A stretch of 49,740 bases of DNA from Gelidibacter maritimus. Lineage in GTDB: Bacteria; Bacteroidota; Bacteroidia; Flavobacteriales; Flavobacteriaceae. The notes beneath the pieces were generated by a model. That model was not told where the DNA came from. It saw only the letters and a list, made by a program, of their open reading frames with translations, and did not search any database. The translations under genes were made by a program, and so were the position numbers. The stretch spans positions 1-49,740 of the forward strand of contig NZ_JACGLT010000023.1 in assembly GCF_014062315.1 (NCBI RefSeq). The letters are read 5' to 3'. Below are positions 1 to 9,571 of the stretch, in pieces (positions within the stretch are counted from its first letter, which is position 1; the number at the start of each line of letters is the position of its first letter).

Positions 1-57
1 GGCAGAACCATTTTGATCCGTTGCAAAAACGGGATCGAGATCGAAATCCCAGTATAG
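1..57 (+). CDS. C-terminus of IS66 TnpA-like protein (partial)
   Basis: Frame 1 is open from the first base and ends with TAG at 55-57, directly followed by the ATG of TnpB. The 18 visible codons end in a short Ile/Glu-rich tail. Position immediately upstream of TnpB is the usual place of the first IS66 ORF (an HTH-type accessory protein). Most of the gene lies outside the window, so the identification rests on position only. Confidence 0.55.
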   Translation, partial: GRTILIRCKNGIEIEIPV

Positions 58-408
58 ATGTTCGCACTTGGTACTTCGCACCGGTTCCAACTCTACAGCC
101 TCCCCACCGATATGCGAAAAAGCTTCGATAGCCTGAGTGGACTTGTCATCAACGATCTGGACCAGAGCCCCGATGACGGTACGGTATATATCTTTATCAA
201 CAAGGTCCGCAACAAGGCAAAGTTGTTGCACTGGCAATCGGGAGGGTTTATGCTGTACTACAAAAGGCTGGAATCCGGTACTTTTGAACTTCCCGATTAC
301 GATGGATCAGTCGGCAGTCTACGGCTGGATTACGCTCAATTGGTCCTGCTCATCGATGGGATCTCCATTACCAATATAACCAGGAGAAAACGTTACAAAA
401 AAACGTGA
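58..408 (+). CDS. tnpB: IS66 accessory protein TnpB
   Basis: A 116-residue protein of the IS66 Orf2/TnpB type. The N-terminal half carries the family pattern of a short beta-rich stretch followed by a TDMRKSFDSL-like segment (about residues 17-27), then a YIFINKVRNKAKLLHW stretch (about 44-59). TnpB is required for transposition in known IS66 elements but its biochemical role is not settled. The ATG abuts the stop of the preceding frame and the gene ends 45 nt before tnpC, so the three are likely co-transcribed. Length is normal for the family. Confidence 0.9.
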   Translation: MFALGTSHRFQLYSLPTDMRKSFDSLSGLVINDLDQSPDDGTVYIFINKVRNKAKLLHWQSGGFMLYYKRLESGTFELPDYDGSVGSLRLDYAQLVLLIDGISITNITRRKRYKKT

Positions 409-453
409 TATTAGGTTGTTTTTTAACAGGGCAATTTTTATCTTAGCCCTGCT

Positions 454-1932
454 ATGACCTATCAAGAGCTGCTTGTCGAGAACCGGGACCTTCAAAAAAA
501 GGAGAAGGCCTCCACGGCCAGAATAGTTTCCTTGGAACATCAACTGGCACAGCTCTACAAACTCATAAGTGGATTCAAATCCGAGAGTTTCATATCCCAA
601 GCTGTGGTCGACCAGTTATCGCTCTTTTCAGGGGATGATTCCCCAGAAACCGTAGAAGAGACCCCGCAAGAGACCATTACCTATTCCAGGGACAAGAAAA
701 AACACAATGGGCGCAATGCACTGCCCGAACATCTGCCGGTCAGGGAAATCACCATCGAGCCCGAAGAGGATACCACGGGACTGAAGAAGATCGGGGAAGA
801 GGTCACCGAAACCTTGGAATACACTCCCGCAAGCCTTATCAAAAGAAGGACGATCCGGCCCAAGTATGCCAAAGCGGATGGAGAGGGCGTACTGATCGCG
901 GCACTTCCTACCCGTCCCATCGACAAATCGATAGCCGAGGCCTGTTTACTGGCACACATCCTGGTGGGCAAATATATCGATCACCTTCCGTTCTACCGGC
1001 AGATCCAAATGTTCAAACGGGACTTTGGATGGGAACCCGCACAGAGCACCATGAGCGACTGGATGGCCAGTTGTTGCCAGCTGCTGGAACCGCTCTACAA
1101 TACACTGAAACAAAAAATACTGGCCTCCGATTATATCCAGGCCGATGAGAGTCCGATCAAGGTGTTGGATTCCGATAAAAAAGGCAGTACACATCAGGGA
1201 TATCAATGGGTCTATCACGATCCCGTTCAAAAATTGGTGCTTTTCAATTACCGAAAAGGCCGTGGACAGCACGGCCCCAAAGAATTGCTTGCGGGCTATA
1301 GTGGGTATCTGCAATGCGATGGCTATACCGTGTACGATAAAATAGGTACCGACCCCAAGATCGCACTTGCCGGATGTCTGGTACATGCCAGGCGCAAGTT
1401 CCACGACGCGCTGGACAGTGATAAAAAACAAGCGGAAAAAGCATTGGCCATCTTTAGGGATATCTATTTGGAAGAACGTAAGATCAAAGAGGAGGCCCAA
1501 GATGATCTTGAAGCCCGAAAAAGACAACGAGACATAAGGATCAAGCCGCTATTGGTACAGATCAAAACGTGGATCGAAGGGCAACAATTCAGAGTGCTGC
1601 CGCAAAGTCCCATCGGCAAGGCGATGACCTACTTCATCAATCAATACCCAAAACTGGAGGCCATATTTGAGGATGGACGCATCGAACTTGACAATAACCT
1701 GATCGAAAATGCCATCCGCCCCATGGCCATAGGCAGAAAGAACTTCCTTTTCTGTGGATCACATAAAGCGGCACAAAATGCCGCCATGCTCTATTCTTTC
1801 TTCGGTAGCTGCAAGATGCAGGGCGTCAATCCCCGGGAATGGCTAAAGGAGACCCTCGGGCGGATCCCAGATCATAGCATACAAAAACTCGAAGAACTCC
1901 TGCCCGGATACCAAAAACAGAACAGCATATGA
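454..1932 (+). CDS. tnpC: IS66 transposase TnpC (DDE)
   Basis: A 492-residue IS66 transposase that catalyses DNA strand cleavage and transfer. The N-terminus (about 5-45) looks like a leucine-rich coiled coil. The catalytic core shows the DDE residues: Asp about 231 in QADESPIK, Asp about 289 in QCDGYTVYD, and Glu about 418 in [10 protein letters not shown], followed by the family [10 protein letters not shown] segment. A C-terminal IS66 tail follows ([10 protein letters not shown]). The full length and intact motifs suggest an active enzyme. The stop overlaps the start of the next gene (ATGA). Confidence 0.95.
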   Translation: MTYQELLVENRDLQKKEKASTARIVSLEHQLAQLYKLISGFKSESFISQAVVDQLSLFSGDDSPETVEETPQETITYSRDKKKHNGRNALPEHLPVREITIEPEEDTTGLKKIGEEVTETLEYTPASLIKRRTIRPKYAKADGEGVLIAALPTRPIDKSIAEACLLAHILVGKYIDHLPFYRQIQMFKRDFGWEPAQSTMSDWMASCCQLLEPLYNTLKQKILASDYIQADESPIKVLDSDKKGSTHQGYQWVYHDPVQKLVLFNYRKGRGQHGPKELLAGYSGYLQCDGYTVYDKIGTDPKIALAGCLVHARRKFHDALDSDKKQAEKALAIFRDIYLEERKIKEEAQDDLEARKRQRDIRIKPLLVQIKTWIEGQQFRVLPQSPIGKAMTYFINQYPKLEAIFEDGRIELDNNLIENAIRPMAIGRKNFLFCGSHKAAQNAAMLYSFFGSCKMQGVNPREWLKETLGRIPDHSIQKLEELLPGYQKQNSI

Positions 1933-2438
1933 CCAAAGAACAGGTAAAGGAAAAGGAAAAACAATTATTGGAAATAACGGGGGCCTTCTGTGCGCAGAAA
2001 CTCAATGATGAATACTTCGTACTCTGTGAAAAACTCATCAAAAAGATGGGTAGAAAAAGAGACGTCCCGTTCACAAGGGGAAAATTAGAGATATGGGCGG
2101 CAGCTGTGGTCCATGCCATAGGGTCGATAAATTTTTTGTTCGACAGATCCTTCGAGCCGTATATAAGTTCCAAAGAGATGAACGAATACTTCGGGACCAA
2201 GGGGGCTACGGTCTCGAGCAAGGCCCGGATCATAAAGGATATGTTCGATCTATGGTATTATAGCCCTGAATTTTCTACCGGTGCCATGCAGGAGAACAGC
2301 CCTTTTAACAACATGGTAATGGTCGATGGACTGATATTGCCCTTGGACAACCTTCCAGAACATATGCAACAAATAGTGCTTCAAGCAAGGGCAGAAGGCA
2401 AGGATATTGAATTCACTACGAAATATGAAGACCAATAG
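1929..2438 (+). CDS. DUF6398 passenger protein of IS66 element
   Basis: A 169-residue soluble protein matching from memory the DUF6398 family pattern: [17 protein letters not shown] (about 19-35), a [21 protein letters not shown] segment (about 38-59) and [10 protein letters not shown] (about 64-73), followed by a helix-turn-helix-like stretch ([17 protein letters not shown]). Function is unknown. Its ATG overlaps the tnpC stop by 4 nt, so translation is coupled. It could be a passenger or a DNA-binding accessory of the transposon. No membrane segment or signal peptide. Confidence 0.75.
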   Translation: MTKEQVKEKEKQLLEITGAFCAQKLNDEYFVLCEKLIKKMGRKRDVPFTRGKLEIWAAAVVHAIGSINFLFDRSFEPYISSKEMNEYFGTKGATVSSKARIIKDMFDLWYYSPEFSTGAMQENSPFNNMVMVDGLILPLDNLPEHMQQIVLQARAEGKDIEFTTKYEDQ

Positions 2439-2814
2439 CTAATGTAGTTGCCCGGACGGATACGAAAGGCAAGGGTAGCGATTGCGTGAAACGTAACGTG
2501 GCAGCGCTGAAATGGAGCAATACGTGGATGCCCCAAATGTCGTGGATCAAACAATTTTCAGACCTGTATAGGGGCTTTGTTGAGGTTTACGAATTGTATT
2601 GCGGAATAGGGAAGCGATGCTCGTGGAGTGGAATAAATGAGCTACGTTTGCGCGGGTTGCCGAAGTGGCTGAATGAGGGCATGAGGCACGAGGGCCTGAT
2701 ATGAAGCGACTGCAGGCAAATGGGTTATTGCAAGAATCGTGACAGCCCGATCAGCCCGAAGCGACCCGCAGGCTCGCATCACATGAAGCAGCGGATGTGC
2801 CCTTTTAATATGTC

Positions 2815-2860
2815 GCCTGCTTTTGCAGGCACCATATTGGGTACCTGCTTTTCGCAGGTA
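2815..2860. repeat. Two tandem stem-loops
   Basis: GCCTGC-tttt-GCAGGC (2815-2830) is followed 11 nt later by TACCTGC-ttttc-GCAGGTA (2842-2860). Both stems are perfect and share the CTGC/GCAG core. They resemble the CCCTGC/GCAGGG hairpins at 3183-3202 and 19347-19370, suggesting one family of intergenic palindromes. Confidence 0.6.
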
Positions 2861-2999
2861 AGGACACAAAAGTAGCTGCGGGTGAGGAAGGAGTGAATGT
2901 GTGAAATAAAACAAATAAATAGTGCCAACGAGGACGTGTCGCCGCAGTGGCGCTATTTATGGTTTGTGCAAGGCTATCATTAAAAAATTAGTATTGAAT

Positions 3000-3120
3000 T
3001 TAAAGCCCTTCGACTGCGCTCAGGGTGACATTGGGATACGAAATTGCCTTGCACAGATGTTTTATGGAACTAAATGGAGCGACTGACGAACTCCTTATTA
3101 CCTGCCCTCTTTCTTAAAAT
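3000..3120. repeat. Interspersed intergenic repeat, copy 1
   Basis: The stretch from the cttcgactgcgctcagggtg segment through TTGCCTTGCACAGA to GACTGACGAACTCCTTATTA and CCTGCCCT is repeated almost base for base at about 19050-19190, and in shorter form at 21046-21150. It contains no frame that looks coding. Confidence 0.7.
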
Positions 3121-3182
3121 AGAATAAATTAAGTTTGAGGAGATTTTAAATTGATCAATGGAAATAAGCTACTAAATACGAG

Positions 3183-3240
3183 ATCCCTGCCTGCGCAGGG
3201 ATTTATGGAACGACTGACGAACTCCTTAATACCTGCTCTT
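3183..3240. repeat. Hairpin plus partial interspersed repeat
   Basis: ATCCCTGC-ctgc-GCAGGGAT (3183-3202) is a perfect 8-bp stem with a 4-nt loop. It is followed by a second, shortened copy of the repeat tail (ACGACTGACGAACTCC-like). It lies about 45 nt beyond the stop of the minus-strand proline dehydrogenase gene, so it may also act as that gene's terminator, although no clear U-tract follows. Confidence 0.55.
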
Positions 3241-3282
3241 TTTATTATGATGGACGAGGTTGGTTTGGAATGTATTTTGTGT

Positions 3283-4473
3283 TTAAAGAGTTTTTTTTGT
3301 GCTTCTCCTTTTAATTTCTTTGTCTAATAAAGAAAGTTCTCGGGTTGTTTGGTTACCAATTGAAGTGTTTTCTTCAGCTCTTCTGAGCAAATATGGAATC
3401 ACGTCTCTTACTGCTCCGAAGGGCAAATATTTCGAAGTATTATAGCCATTTTCCGCCAAATTAAAGCTAATGTGGTCACTCATGCCATAGAGCTGTCCAA
3501 ACCAAATACGGTTATCATTGGTTTGTATTCCCTTTTCAACCATATCTTTCATAAGAACTTGACAACTTAATTCATTATGAGTGCCAATATATAATTCAAA
3601 AACATCTAAATTCTTTAATGAATAAAAAACAGCATTGTTGAAGTTTAAATCTGTACTAGCCTTGTCTTGGCATATGGGACTTTCATAATCATTTTGCATT
3701 GCGCGCTCGCGTTCCATTTCCATATATGCACCCCTAACAAGTTTGACGCCGATCTTAATTCCGTGTTGTGTACCATGATCATGTAAGTGTTTTAAGTATG
3801 AAAGCCTATCCCACCTATACATCTGAAGTGTGGTAAATACCACCGCACGGTCCTTATTGTATTTCATCATCATCCCTTCAACTAACTCGTCTACAGCCCT
3901 TTGCATCCAAGATTCTTCAGCATCAATCATGACTTTCAAGTGGCCAGTAGCCGCCGTATTACGGCAAATAATATCATAGCGTTTTTTTATGGTCTCCCAC
4001 TCTACAAGTTCATTCTCTGTCAACTCCACATTTGATGATACTTTTTCATAGATTTCCGGTCTTCCCATGCCTGTTGGTTTAAAAACCAAGAAGGGAACCG
4101 CAGCCGAATGCTTCGCAAAATCAATAATCCTTAATAAAGTTTCTAAAGTGTCATCGAAGAAATATTCTTCATTCTTACCTTCAACTGAATAATCTAAAAT
4201 AGAATAAACTCCTCCATTTTTGAATAAATTATTAACTGTTGTTTTACATTCTTGTATTGTCTCACCTCCGCAAAAGTGATTAAAAACAGTATTCTTCAAT
4301 ATGGGTTCCAAAGGAAAATGTATCCGCAATAAAAAATTAGTCACAGGTTTTGCAATTCTCACAAGACCATCATTACTAATTATTTTGAAAAGAATTCTTG
4401 ATTTGCGTAGCTGTTTGCTGGATTTATTAGCAAAGGCAATCCTTGTATTTTCCAAATTAATTATCTTCTGCAT
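3283..4473 (-). CDS. Proline dehydrogenase
   Basis: A 396-residue monofunctional FAD-dependent proline dehydrogenase (PRODH family), oxidising L-proline to pyrroline-5-carboxylate. Seen in sequence: the beta/alpha-barrel strand GVKLVRGAYMEMERERA (about 242-260), the MIDAEESWMQ segment (about 182-191), and the C-terminal substrate-binding block YLPFGAVRDVIPYLLRRAEENTS (about 345-368) with the paired arginines that hold the proline carboxylate. No signal peptide, so cytosolic or membrane-associated. It is the last gene of the minus-strand peptide locus, 141 nt from the amidohydrolase. This suggests that proline is an end product of that locus (inference). Length is normal for Bacteroidota enzymes that lack the P5C dehydrogenase half. 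Confidence 0.93.
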   Translation of the reverse strand: MQKIINLENTRIAFANKSSKQLRKSRILFKIISNDGLVRIAKPVTNFLLRIHFPLEPILKNTVFNHFCGGETIQECKTTVNNLFKNGGVYSILDYSVEGKNEEYFFDDTLETLLRIIDFAKHSAAVPFLVFKPTGMGRPEIYEKVSSNVELTENELVEWETIKKRYDIICRNTAATGHLKVMIDAEESWMQRAVDELVEGMMMKYNKDRAVVFTTLQMYRWDRLSYLKHLHDHGTQHGIKIGVKLVRGAYMEMERERAMQNDYESPICQDKASTDLNFNNAVFYSLKNLDVFELYIGTHNELSCQVLMKDMVEKGIQTNDNRIWFGQLYGMSDHISFNLAENGYNTSKYLPFGAVRDVIPYLLRRAEENTSIGNQTTRELSLLDKEIKRRSTKKTL

Positions 4474-4614
4474 GATACTATTTTTGATTCAGTTATGAGC
4501 TAAGTGCCATCAGTACCGTTTTAACCATACTTACAAACCTTTTATCTTTTTTGCTGAAAATTTTCGAACATATATCAGTATTAGGTGTTATAGTTTGCTA
4601 AAGACGAACAATTA

Positions 4615-6210
4615 TCAATTCATGGGAAGACCTGGTTGGGTTATTTTATATCCTTTACTGTCTTTATCTTCTCTTACCATTTCCTTAACATCAGATAACA
4701 GTTTCTTGGCGTCATAAATAATCCCATCTTTAATGGTATATTTCACACCTCCTACGCGAATCACTTTGTTGTCTTCTGTTATTTTAATTGCACCCGTTCC
4801 ATAAAGAGTTTGGAAATTCTCCAAAGGATTTTCTTCTACAATGACAAAATCGGCCAATTTACCAACTTCTACAGAGCCAATATCCTTTTCCATCCCCAAG
4901 GCTTCCGCCCCATTTAAAGTAGCTGCTTTTATAACTTCCAATGGATGGAAGCCTGCTTCACGTAAAAGCTCCATTTCTCTTGGATAGGAAAACCCATAAA
5001 GTTCATATATAAATCCAGCATCAGTACCTACGGTTACCCTTCCACCTCTATTTTTATAGTCATTAACAAAATTCATCCAAAGTTTATAATTGGCTTTCCA
5101 TTCAATTTCCTGTTCAGTTCCCCAATTGAGCCAATAAGATCCATGAGACTCACGACTTGGTGCATAAAACTCCCATAAGCTCGGAAGCGTATATTCTTGA
5201 TGCCATTCAACAAGGCGAGCTCGGGTTAAATCTCTATTCGCTTCATAAATCACAAATGTTGGAGTTAAAGTAAAATCAAGAGACAAGAGCTCGTCCATCA
5301 CCTCATTCCATTTTTTGCTATTGGGTTGTGCAGCTTGTTTCCACAACTGTCCTGCTTCACCAAATCGATCTTGTTCATTTTGGTAATTGTAATCCAAGGA
5401 GTAGTCTTGGACAGTTCTATCAAAAAACAATGCTTCAGGCAAGCCATACCAATGCTCCATTGAAGTCAGCCCTGATCTTGCACTATTCAAAACATTCCAA
5501 CTCCCGACATATGTTTGGGAATGATGCATTTTTGAGCGTAAACCCAATTTTTTGTTTTCTTCCAAAGCTGCAGCCATTACTACAGGTGTTGCTCCAAAAA
5601 ACTTAATACCATCCGCACCTAATTTTGCATTGTTCCGCACCCATTCTCTTGCCTGCTGGTCAGTGGCAATAGGAGTCTTGCTTCCCTGACCAAAGGAGGT
5701 ATAAGCTTGGATTCTTGGAGCCGTTATTTCATTCCTCTCACTTCGTTTTTTCTCCTTCAAGGTCCATGCTATTCCATTTCCACTACTTGGGTCAACAATT
5801 GTCGTGATCCCATGGCCCATCCATAGCTTATATACATATTCGGCAGGAGTTCCTTGATTTTTACCCCCAATATGGGCGTGACTATCGACAAAGCCGGGCA
5901 TAATGTACATACCTTCAGCATTCAGTTCTTTTCCGCCTGACTTTAAAATTGGTCTTCTACTTTCTTTAATTGGTACTCCGGGATATCCTACCACTCGAAC
6001 GTCTACAATGCGATTTTTTTCTACAACAATATCTACTGGCCCCATAGGAGGCGCTAAAGTTCCATTTATTAATGTTGCACCTCTAATAATCAATTGTGAC
6101 CATGGACCTTCACCTTCTTGTCTGTCGGGTGCTTTTTCAATCTGCGCTTGCAGACTTATACTCAATAGAAAGCAAATTGGGATTAGTAATTTATTTTTTA
6201 AACTATTCAT
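4615..6210 (-). CDS. Secreted metal-dependent amidohydrolase (copy 1)
   Basis: A 531-residue amidohydrolase-superfamily protein (imidazolonepropionase/prolidase-like branch). Residues 1-22 form a signal peptide ending in LQAQ, so it is exported. The metal site is intact: HAH at about 111-113 in GFVDSHAHIGG, histidines in KMHHSQ and TSMEHWYGL, and Asp in VTVGTDAGF. The C-terminus has the usual GKLADFVIVEENPLENF segment. Likely substrate is a peptide or amide bond, and the exact one cannot be read from sequence. It is a clear paralogue of the gene at 16065-17648 at the other end of the same locus, sharing the opening KAPDR/GEGP...QLIIRGATLING block. The gap to the carboxypeptidase upstream is about 60 nt, so one operon is plausible. 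Confidence 0.88.
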   Translation of the reverse strand: MNSLKNKLLIPICFLLSISLQAQIEKAPDRQEGEGPWSQLIIRGATLINGTLAPPMGPVDIVVEKNRIVDVRVVGYPGVPIKESRRPILKSGGKELNAEGMYIMPGFVDSHAHIGGKNQGTPAEYVYKLWMGHGITTIVDPSSGNGIAWTLKEKKRSERNEITAPRIQAYTSFGQGSKTPIATDQQAREWVRNNAKLGADGIKFFGATPVVMAAALEENKKLGLRSKMHHSQTYVGSWNVLNSARSGLTSMEHWYGLPEALFFDRTVQDYSLDYNYQNEQDRFGEAGQLWKQAAQPNSKKWNEVMDELLSLDFTLTPTFVIYEANRDLTRARLVEWHQEYTLPSLWEFYAPSRESHGSYWLNWGTEQEIEWKANYKLWMNFVNDYKNRGGRVTVGTDAGFIYELYGFSYPREMELLREAGFHPLEVIKAATLNGAEALGMEKDIGSVEVGKLADFVIVEENPLENFQTLYGTGAIKITEDNKVIRVGGVKYTIKDGIIYDAKKLLSDVKEMVREDKDSKGYKITQPGLPMN

Positions 6211-6269
6211 ATGAATTTGTAATTAAATTTTTAGAAAATTTAGAATCAGCTAAAAGTTATTATTTTAGT

Positions 6270-7769
6270 TTATCTTTTGTATTCTGCTGGTTGACCATCT
6301 TTGGGTGTTGATTTTACGAGAAATTCCCTGATATGTTCATTGGAAGTCGCTAAGTCTTCACTTCGTAAGTACATCATATGACCGCTTCTGTAGCCTTTCC
6401 ATGTCATTCGTTCACGTAGTTTGCCACTCGTATCCATTTGCCATTGATTGTACTTTGAATTGAAATAATCTGTACCTCCGTCATAATAACCCGCTTGCAC
6501 CAATAGATGTAAGTATGGGTTTTGTGCCATGGCTTGGCGTAGCTCAAAACCAGTATTATTGTTGCTTCTATCCCAAGGATGGACTGGTCCGAACATATTG
6601 TACTTTAAGTCAGTTTCATATTTCAAGTGATTTTTTATATAATAATTGATTGCAGGTGTAAACGAATGAAGCCAAGATGTTAGTTCAGCAGAATAATCAG
6701 GTGAGCCACCCGCTACCATTTTGTCAATGCCTAGATATCTCGAATCCAGTCTTCCAATATTAAAACCTTCATCTCTTAACAGCTCTTTCCAGTAAAAGCC
6801 TTTCGGAATTCTTAAATCGTGTTCCATTACTACTTTTTCCGATAAGCCTGAATATCTAGCGATGCGAGCAGCAGCTTTCTTTTTTTCTGCATCAGGCAAA
6901 AAACCTCCCTTAGCCATAATTGGAATTAGTTCATTTACTGTATACTCTTCCACTTCCGTCAGGATGTCTGTTAAATCTTTAGACTGTAAGTCTGAAGGTA
7001 ATTTACTGTGGTGCCAAGCTGTGGCTGCATAATATGGAAGAAGGTTGGCCGCTTCTACGGCAGTGCCCCGCTCTATACCTAGACCTGTAGGAGACACTAA
7101 AATCACTCCGTTAAGATACATCCAATGGCGATTTTGAAGTTCCAAAGAAAGCCCTGAAACTCTTGGTGCTCCATAGCTCTCACCGATAAGATACTTAGGT
7201 GATTCCCACCGATTTTGACGTGTTACAAAGGTATTGATCCAGCTTGCCAAATATTTTATATCAGCATTAACACCGAAAAATGTTTTTCTCTTCTCGGCAT
7301 CATCCATAGTGTCTATAGCTCTCGAATAGCCTGTATTTACAGGATTTATATAAACGATATCTGCCACGTCAAGAATAGAATGCACATTGTCTTTAATGCC
7401 ATAAGGTTGTACAGGATATCCTTCATCATCAATTTTTAGTATTTTTGGCCCTGTGTAGGCTATATGCATCCACACTGAGGCTGAACCCGGTCCACCGTTT
7501 AACGAAAATATAAGCGGTCTTTTTGCTCTATTATTTACACCCAATCTCTGGTAATAAGTAAAATACAACCCGGCAATAATTTTACCCTTCTCGTCCCATA
7601 CAGGTTGTTTTCCCGTAGTTGCTGAATATTTCACAGAAACTCCTTTTATAGTCACCTCACCATTGGTAGTTACTGTAGAATCCATCGATGTGTTCAACTG
7701 TTGAGCGCTCAAGTTTAGGCTCCACAGCGTCAAAATAATCGCAATTGTATAAATTTTATTCATCTTCAT
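6270..7769 (-). CDS. Peptidase S10 family serine carboxypeptidase (copy 1)
   Basis: A 499-residue secreted serine carboxypeptidase-like protein. A signal peptide of about 22 residues ends in LSAQ. The catalytic serine lies in LIGESYGAPRVSG, the oxyanion/substrate block in FSLNGGPGSASVWMH, the likely aspartate in QAGYYDGGTDYF and the histidine in GYRSGHMMYLRSEDL. S10 enzymes remove C-terminal residues from peptides. The neighbouring gene at 7843-9339 is a tandem duplicate with very similar sequence along its whole length. It follows the SusC/SusD pair on the same strand, consistent with processing of imported or surface-bound peptides in the periplasm. An in-frame second ATG lies two codons downstream of the start used. 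Confidence 0.9.
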   Translation of the reverse strand: MKMNKIYTIAIILTLWSLNLSAQQLNTSMDSTVTTNGEVTIKGVSVKYSATTGKQPVWDEKGKIIAGLYFTYYQRLGVNNRAKRPLIFSLNGGPGSASVWMHIAYTGPKILKIDDEGYPVQPYGIKDNVHSILDVADIVYINPVNTGYSRAIDTMDDAEKRKTFFGVNADIKYLASWINTFVTRQNRWESPKYLIGESYGAPRVSGLSLELQNRHWMYLNGVILVSPTGLGIERGTAVEAANLLPYYAATAWHHSKLPSDLQSKDLTDILTEVEEYTVNELIPIMAKGGFLPDAEKKKAAARIARYSGLSEKVVMEHDLRIPKGFYWKELLRDEGFNIGRLDSRYLGIDKMVAGGSPDYSAELTSWLHSFTPAINYYIKNHLKYETDLKYNMFGPVHPWDRSNNNTGFELRQAMAQNPYLHLLVQAGYYDGGTDYFNSKYNQWQMDTSGKLRERMTWKGYRSGHMMYLRSEDLATSNEHIREFLVKSTPKDGQPAEYKR

Positions 7770-7842
7770 TTTTTGTTGATTTTAAATTGTTTTCCAAGCC
7801 ATGTGTACTTATTATATAATTTTATAGTCCCTATTTTTAACA

Positions 7843-9339
7843 TTATTTTCGGATGTATTCCGCCGGTTGATTTTCCTTTGGAATAGATGCTTTTATGAAT
7901 TCTCTAATGTGTTCATTCGAAGTGATTATATCTTCAGATCTCAAGTACATCATATGTCCACTTCTATAACCTTTCCAACTCATGCGATCACGTAATTTCC
8001 CACTGGTATCCATTTGCCATAAATTATACTTGGAGTTATAATAATCCGTTGCTCCGTCATAATATCCAGCTTGTACCATCACATGCAAGTATGGATTCTG
8101 TGCCATTGCCTGACGTAGATTCTCGCCCGTATTATTGTTGGATCTATCCCAAGGACGTGTCTGTCCACCAATAAAATATCTTAAATCTGTGTTATAATTA
8201 AGATGGTTTTTAAAATAATAATTAATAGCAGGGGCAAAAGAATGTTCCCACGATTTCATCTCTGGTGAATAATCAGGCCGATCACCAGCATTCATCTTGT
8301 CTATTCCAAGGTATCTGGAATCGAGTCTTCCAATGGTAAAACCTTCATCCCTTAACAAGTCTTTCCAGAAAAATGCTTTTGGCACTCTTAGATCATGTTC
8401 CATTATAACTTTTTCAGATAAGCCGGTATATCGAGATAATTCGACAGCCGTTTTTTGTTTTTCAGCCTTTTCGAGAAAGCCTCCTTTAGCCATGATGGGA
8501 ATTAATTTATTTGCGGTATAATCTTCTACCTCAGTTAAAACCTCAGTCAAATCTTTCGATTGTAAATCGGTAGGAAGTTTTTTATGAAACCATGCCGCGG
8601 CGGCATAATACGGGATGAGATTTGCTGGCTCAATTGCTGTACCGCGCTCAATACCTATATCGGTAGGAGATACCAAAATCACACCATTCAAGTACATCCA
8701 ATGACGATTTTGCAGTTCTAAAGAAAGACCTGACACGCGAGGTGTTCCGTAACTTTCACCTATTAGATATTTAGGTGATTCCCAGCGATTTTTTCTTGTA
8801 ACAAAAGTGTTAATCCATTCTGCTAAATACTTTATATCGGCATTCACACCGAAGAACGTTTTAGCAATCTCCTCATCACTCATACTATTAACAGCTCTAG
8901 AAAAGCCAGTATTAACAGGTTCGATATAAACGATATCGGCCACATCCAATATTGAATTCGGATTTTCTTCAACCCCGTACGGTTGTACTGGATAGCCTTC
9001 GTCATCAAGTTTTAACTTGTACGGCCCTGTATAGCCCAAATGCATCCAAACGGAGGCTGCCCCTGGCCCGCCATTAAAGGAAAAAAAGATTGGTCTTTTC
9101 GACCGATTTTTTACGTCGGATCTTTCATAATAGGTGTAGTAAAGACCTGCAATAATTTTTCCTTGGTCATCCCAAACAGGCTGTTTACCTGCTGTGGCCT
9201 TATATTTAATTGGAGAGCCTTTAATGGTTACATGTCCAGAAGTTACCACCATAGTATCCATACTTGTATTGAGATGTTGTGCATTTAATGAAAAACAAAA
9301 TAAGAACAGTACGACCGTATATTGATAAATTTTTTTCAT
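7843..9339 (-). CDS. Peptidase S10 family serine carboxypeptidase (copy 2)
   Basis: A 498-residue paralogue of the previous gene with the same layout: signal peptide of about 20 residues (ends in LNAQ), FSFNGGPGAASVWMH, nucleophile block LIGESYGTPRVSG, aspartate block QAGYYDGATDYY and histidine block GYRSGHMMYLRSED. All catalytic residues are retained in both copies, so neither looks decayed. Differences cluster in the middle lid region (about residues 250-400), which suggests different substrate preference rather than simple dosage (inference). It lies 232 nt downstream of susD, with a strong hairpin between them. Confidence 0.9.
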   Translation of the reverse strand: MKKIYQYTVVLFLFCFSLNAQHLNTSMDTMVVTSGHVTIKGSPIKYKATAGKQPVWDDQGKIIAGLYYTYYERSDVKNRSKRPIFFSFNGGPGAASVWMHLGYTGPYKLKLDDEGYPVQPYGVEENPNSILDVADIVYIEPVNTGFSRAVNSMSDEEIAKTFFGVNADIKYLAEWINTFVTRKNRWESPKYLIGESYGTPRVSGLSLELQNRHWMYLNGVILVSPTDIGIERGTAIEPANLIPYYAAAAWFHKKLPTDLQSKDLTEVLTEVEDYTANKLIPIMAKGGFLEKAEKQKTAVELSRYTGLSEKVIMEHDLRVPKAFFWKDLLRDEGFTIGRLDSRYLGIDKMNAGDRPDYSPEMKSWEHSFAPAINYYFKNHLNYNTDLRYFIGGQTRPWDRSNNNTGENLRQAMAQNPYLHVMVQAGYYDGATDYYNSKYNLWQMDTSGKLRDRMSWKGYRSGHMMYLRSEDIITSNEHIREFIKASIPKENQPAEYIRK

Positions 9340-9452
9340 GAGATTGATTAATGTTTTGTAGTTAAGTTAGATATTGTAAAGTGCCATTGATTTAAAATGA
9401 CGCTATAAAAACCCTATAAAATTGAAATATATTTCACAAAAACTTAGCTATC

Positions 9453-9484
9453 AGCGGCATTAGAGGATATCCTCTAAAACCGCT
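9453..9484. repeat. Long palindromic hairpin between susD and the peptidase genes
   Basis: The centre TTAGAGGATATCCTCTAA (9460-9477) is a perfect 18-nt palindrome flanked by a second perfect pair AGCGG/CCGCT, separated by two bases on each side. On the minus-strand transcript there is no U-run directly after it. It therefore looks more like a processing or 3'-end-stabilising hairpin for susC-susD mRNA than a classical intrinsic terminator. Confidence 0.65.
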
Positions 9485-9571
9485 CAATTGCTAATAAGAA
9501 TATTTATTTAAAATCTTCGTACCGTTATAAAAAGTACTCTCAGTGAGATGCTCCGCGATTCTGGATTGAAA

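Larger units (their letters stand above)
1..2438 (+). mobile_element. IS66-family transposon, left end outside the window
   Basis: Four same-strand frames in the order typical of IS66 elements: the end of a TnpA-like frame, TnpB, TnpC, and a DUF6398 protein that overlaps TnpC by ATGA. The element is cut by the left edge of the window. I could not identify a right terminal inverted repeat after 2438, so the right border is set at the last gene. The coding sequence is visibly richer in G+C than the AT-rich genes that follow, as expected for a mobile insert. Confidence 0.85.
2439..3282. other. Gene-poor intergenic region with hairpins and repeats
   Basis: About 840 nt separate the IS66 passenger from proline dehydrogenase. 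Short frames at 2486-2704 and 2642-2914 have no recognisable family features and lie in G+C-rich, hairpin-rich DNA, so I do not call them. The stretch contains two adjacent stem-loops (2815-2860), one interspersed-repeat copy (about 3000-3120) and a partial repeat with a perfect 8-bp stem (3183-3240). The right end of the IS66 element probably lies in the first few hundred bases. Confidence 0.6.

Noticed and set aside
2486-2914. Frames of 72 and 90 codons after the IS66 passenger
   Set aside because: They overlap on opposite strands, lie in hairpin-rich DNA and show no family pattern.
2815-3240. CRISPR-like repeats
   Set aside because: The repeated hairpins vary in sequence, lack regular spacing and have no cas genes nearby.
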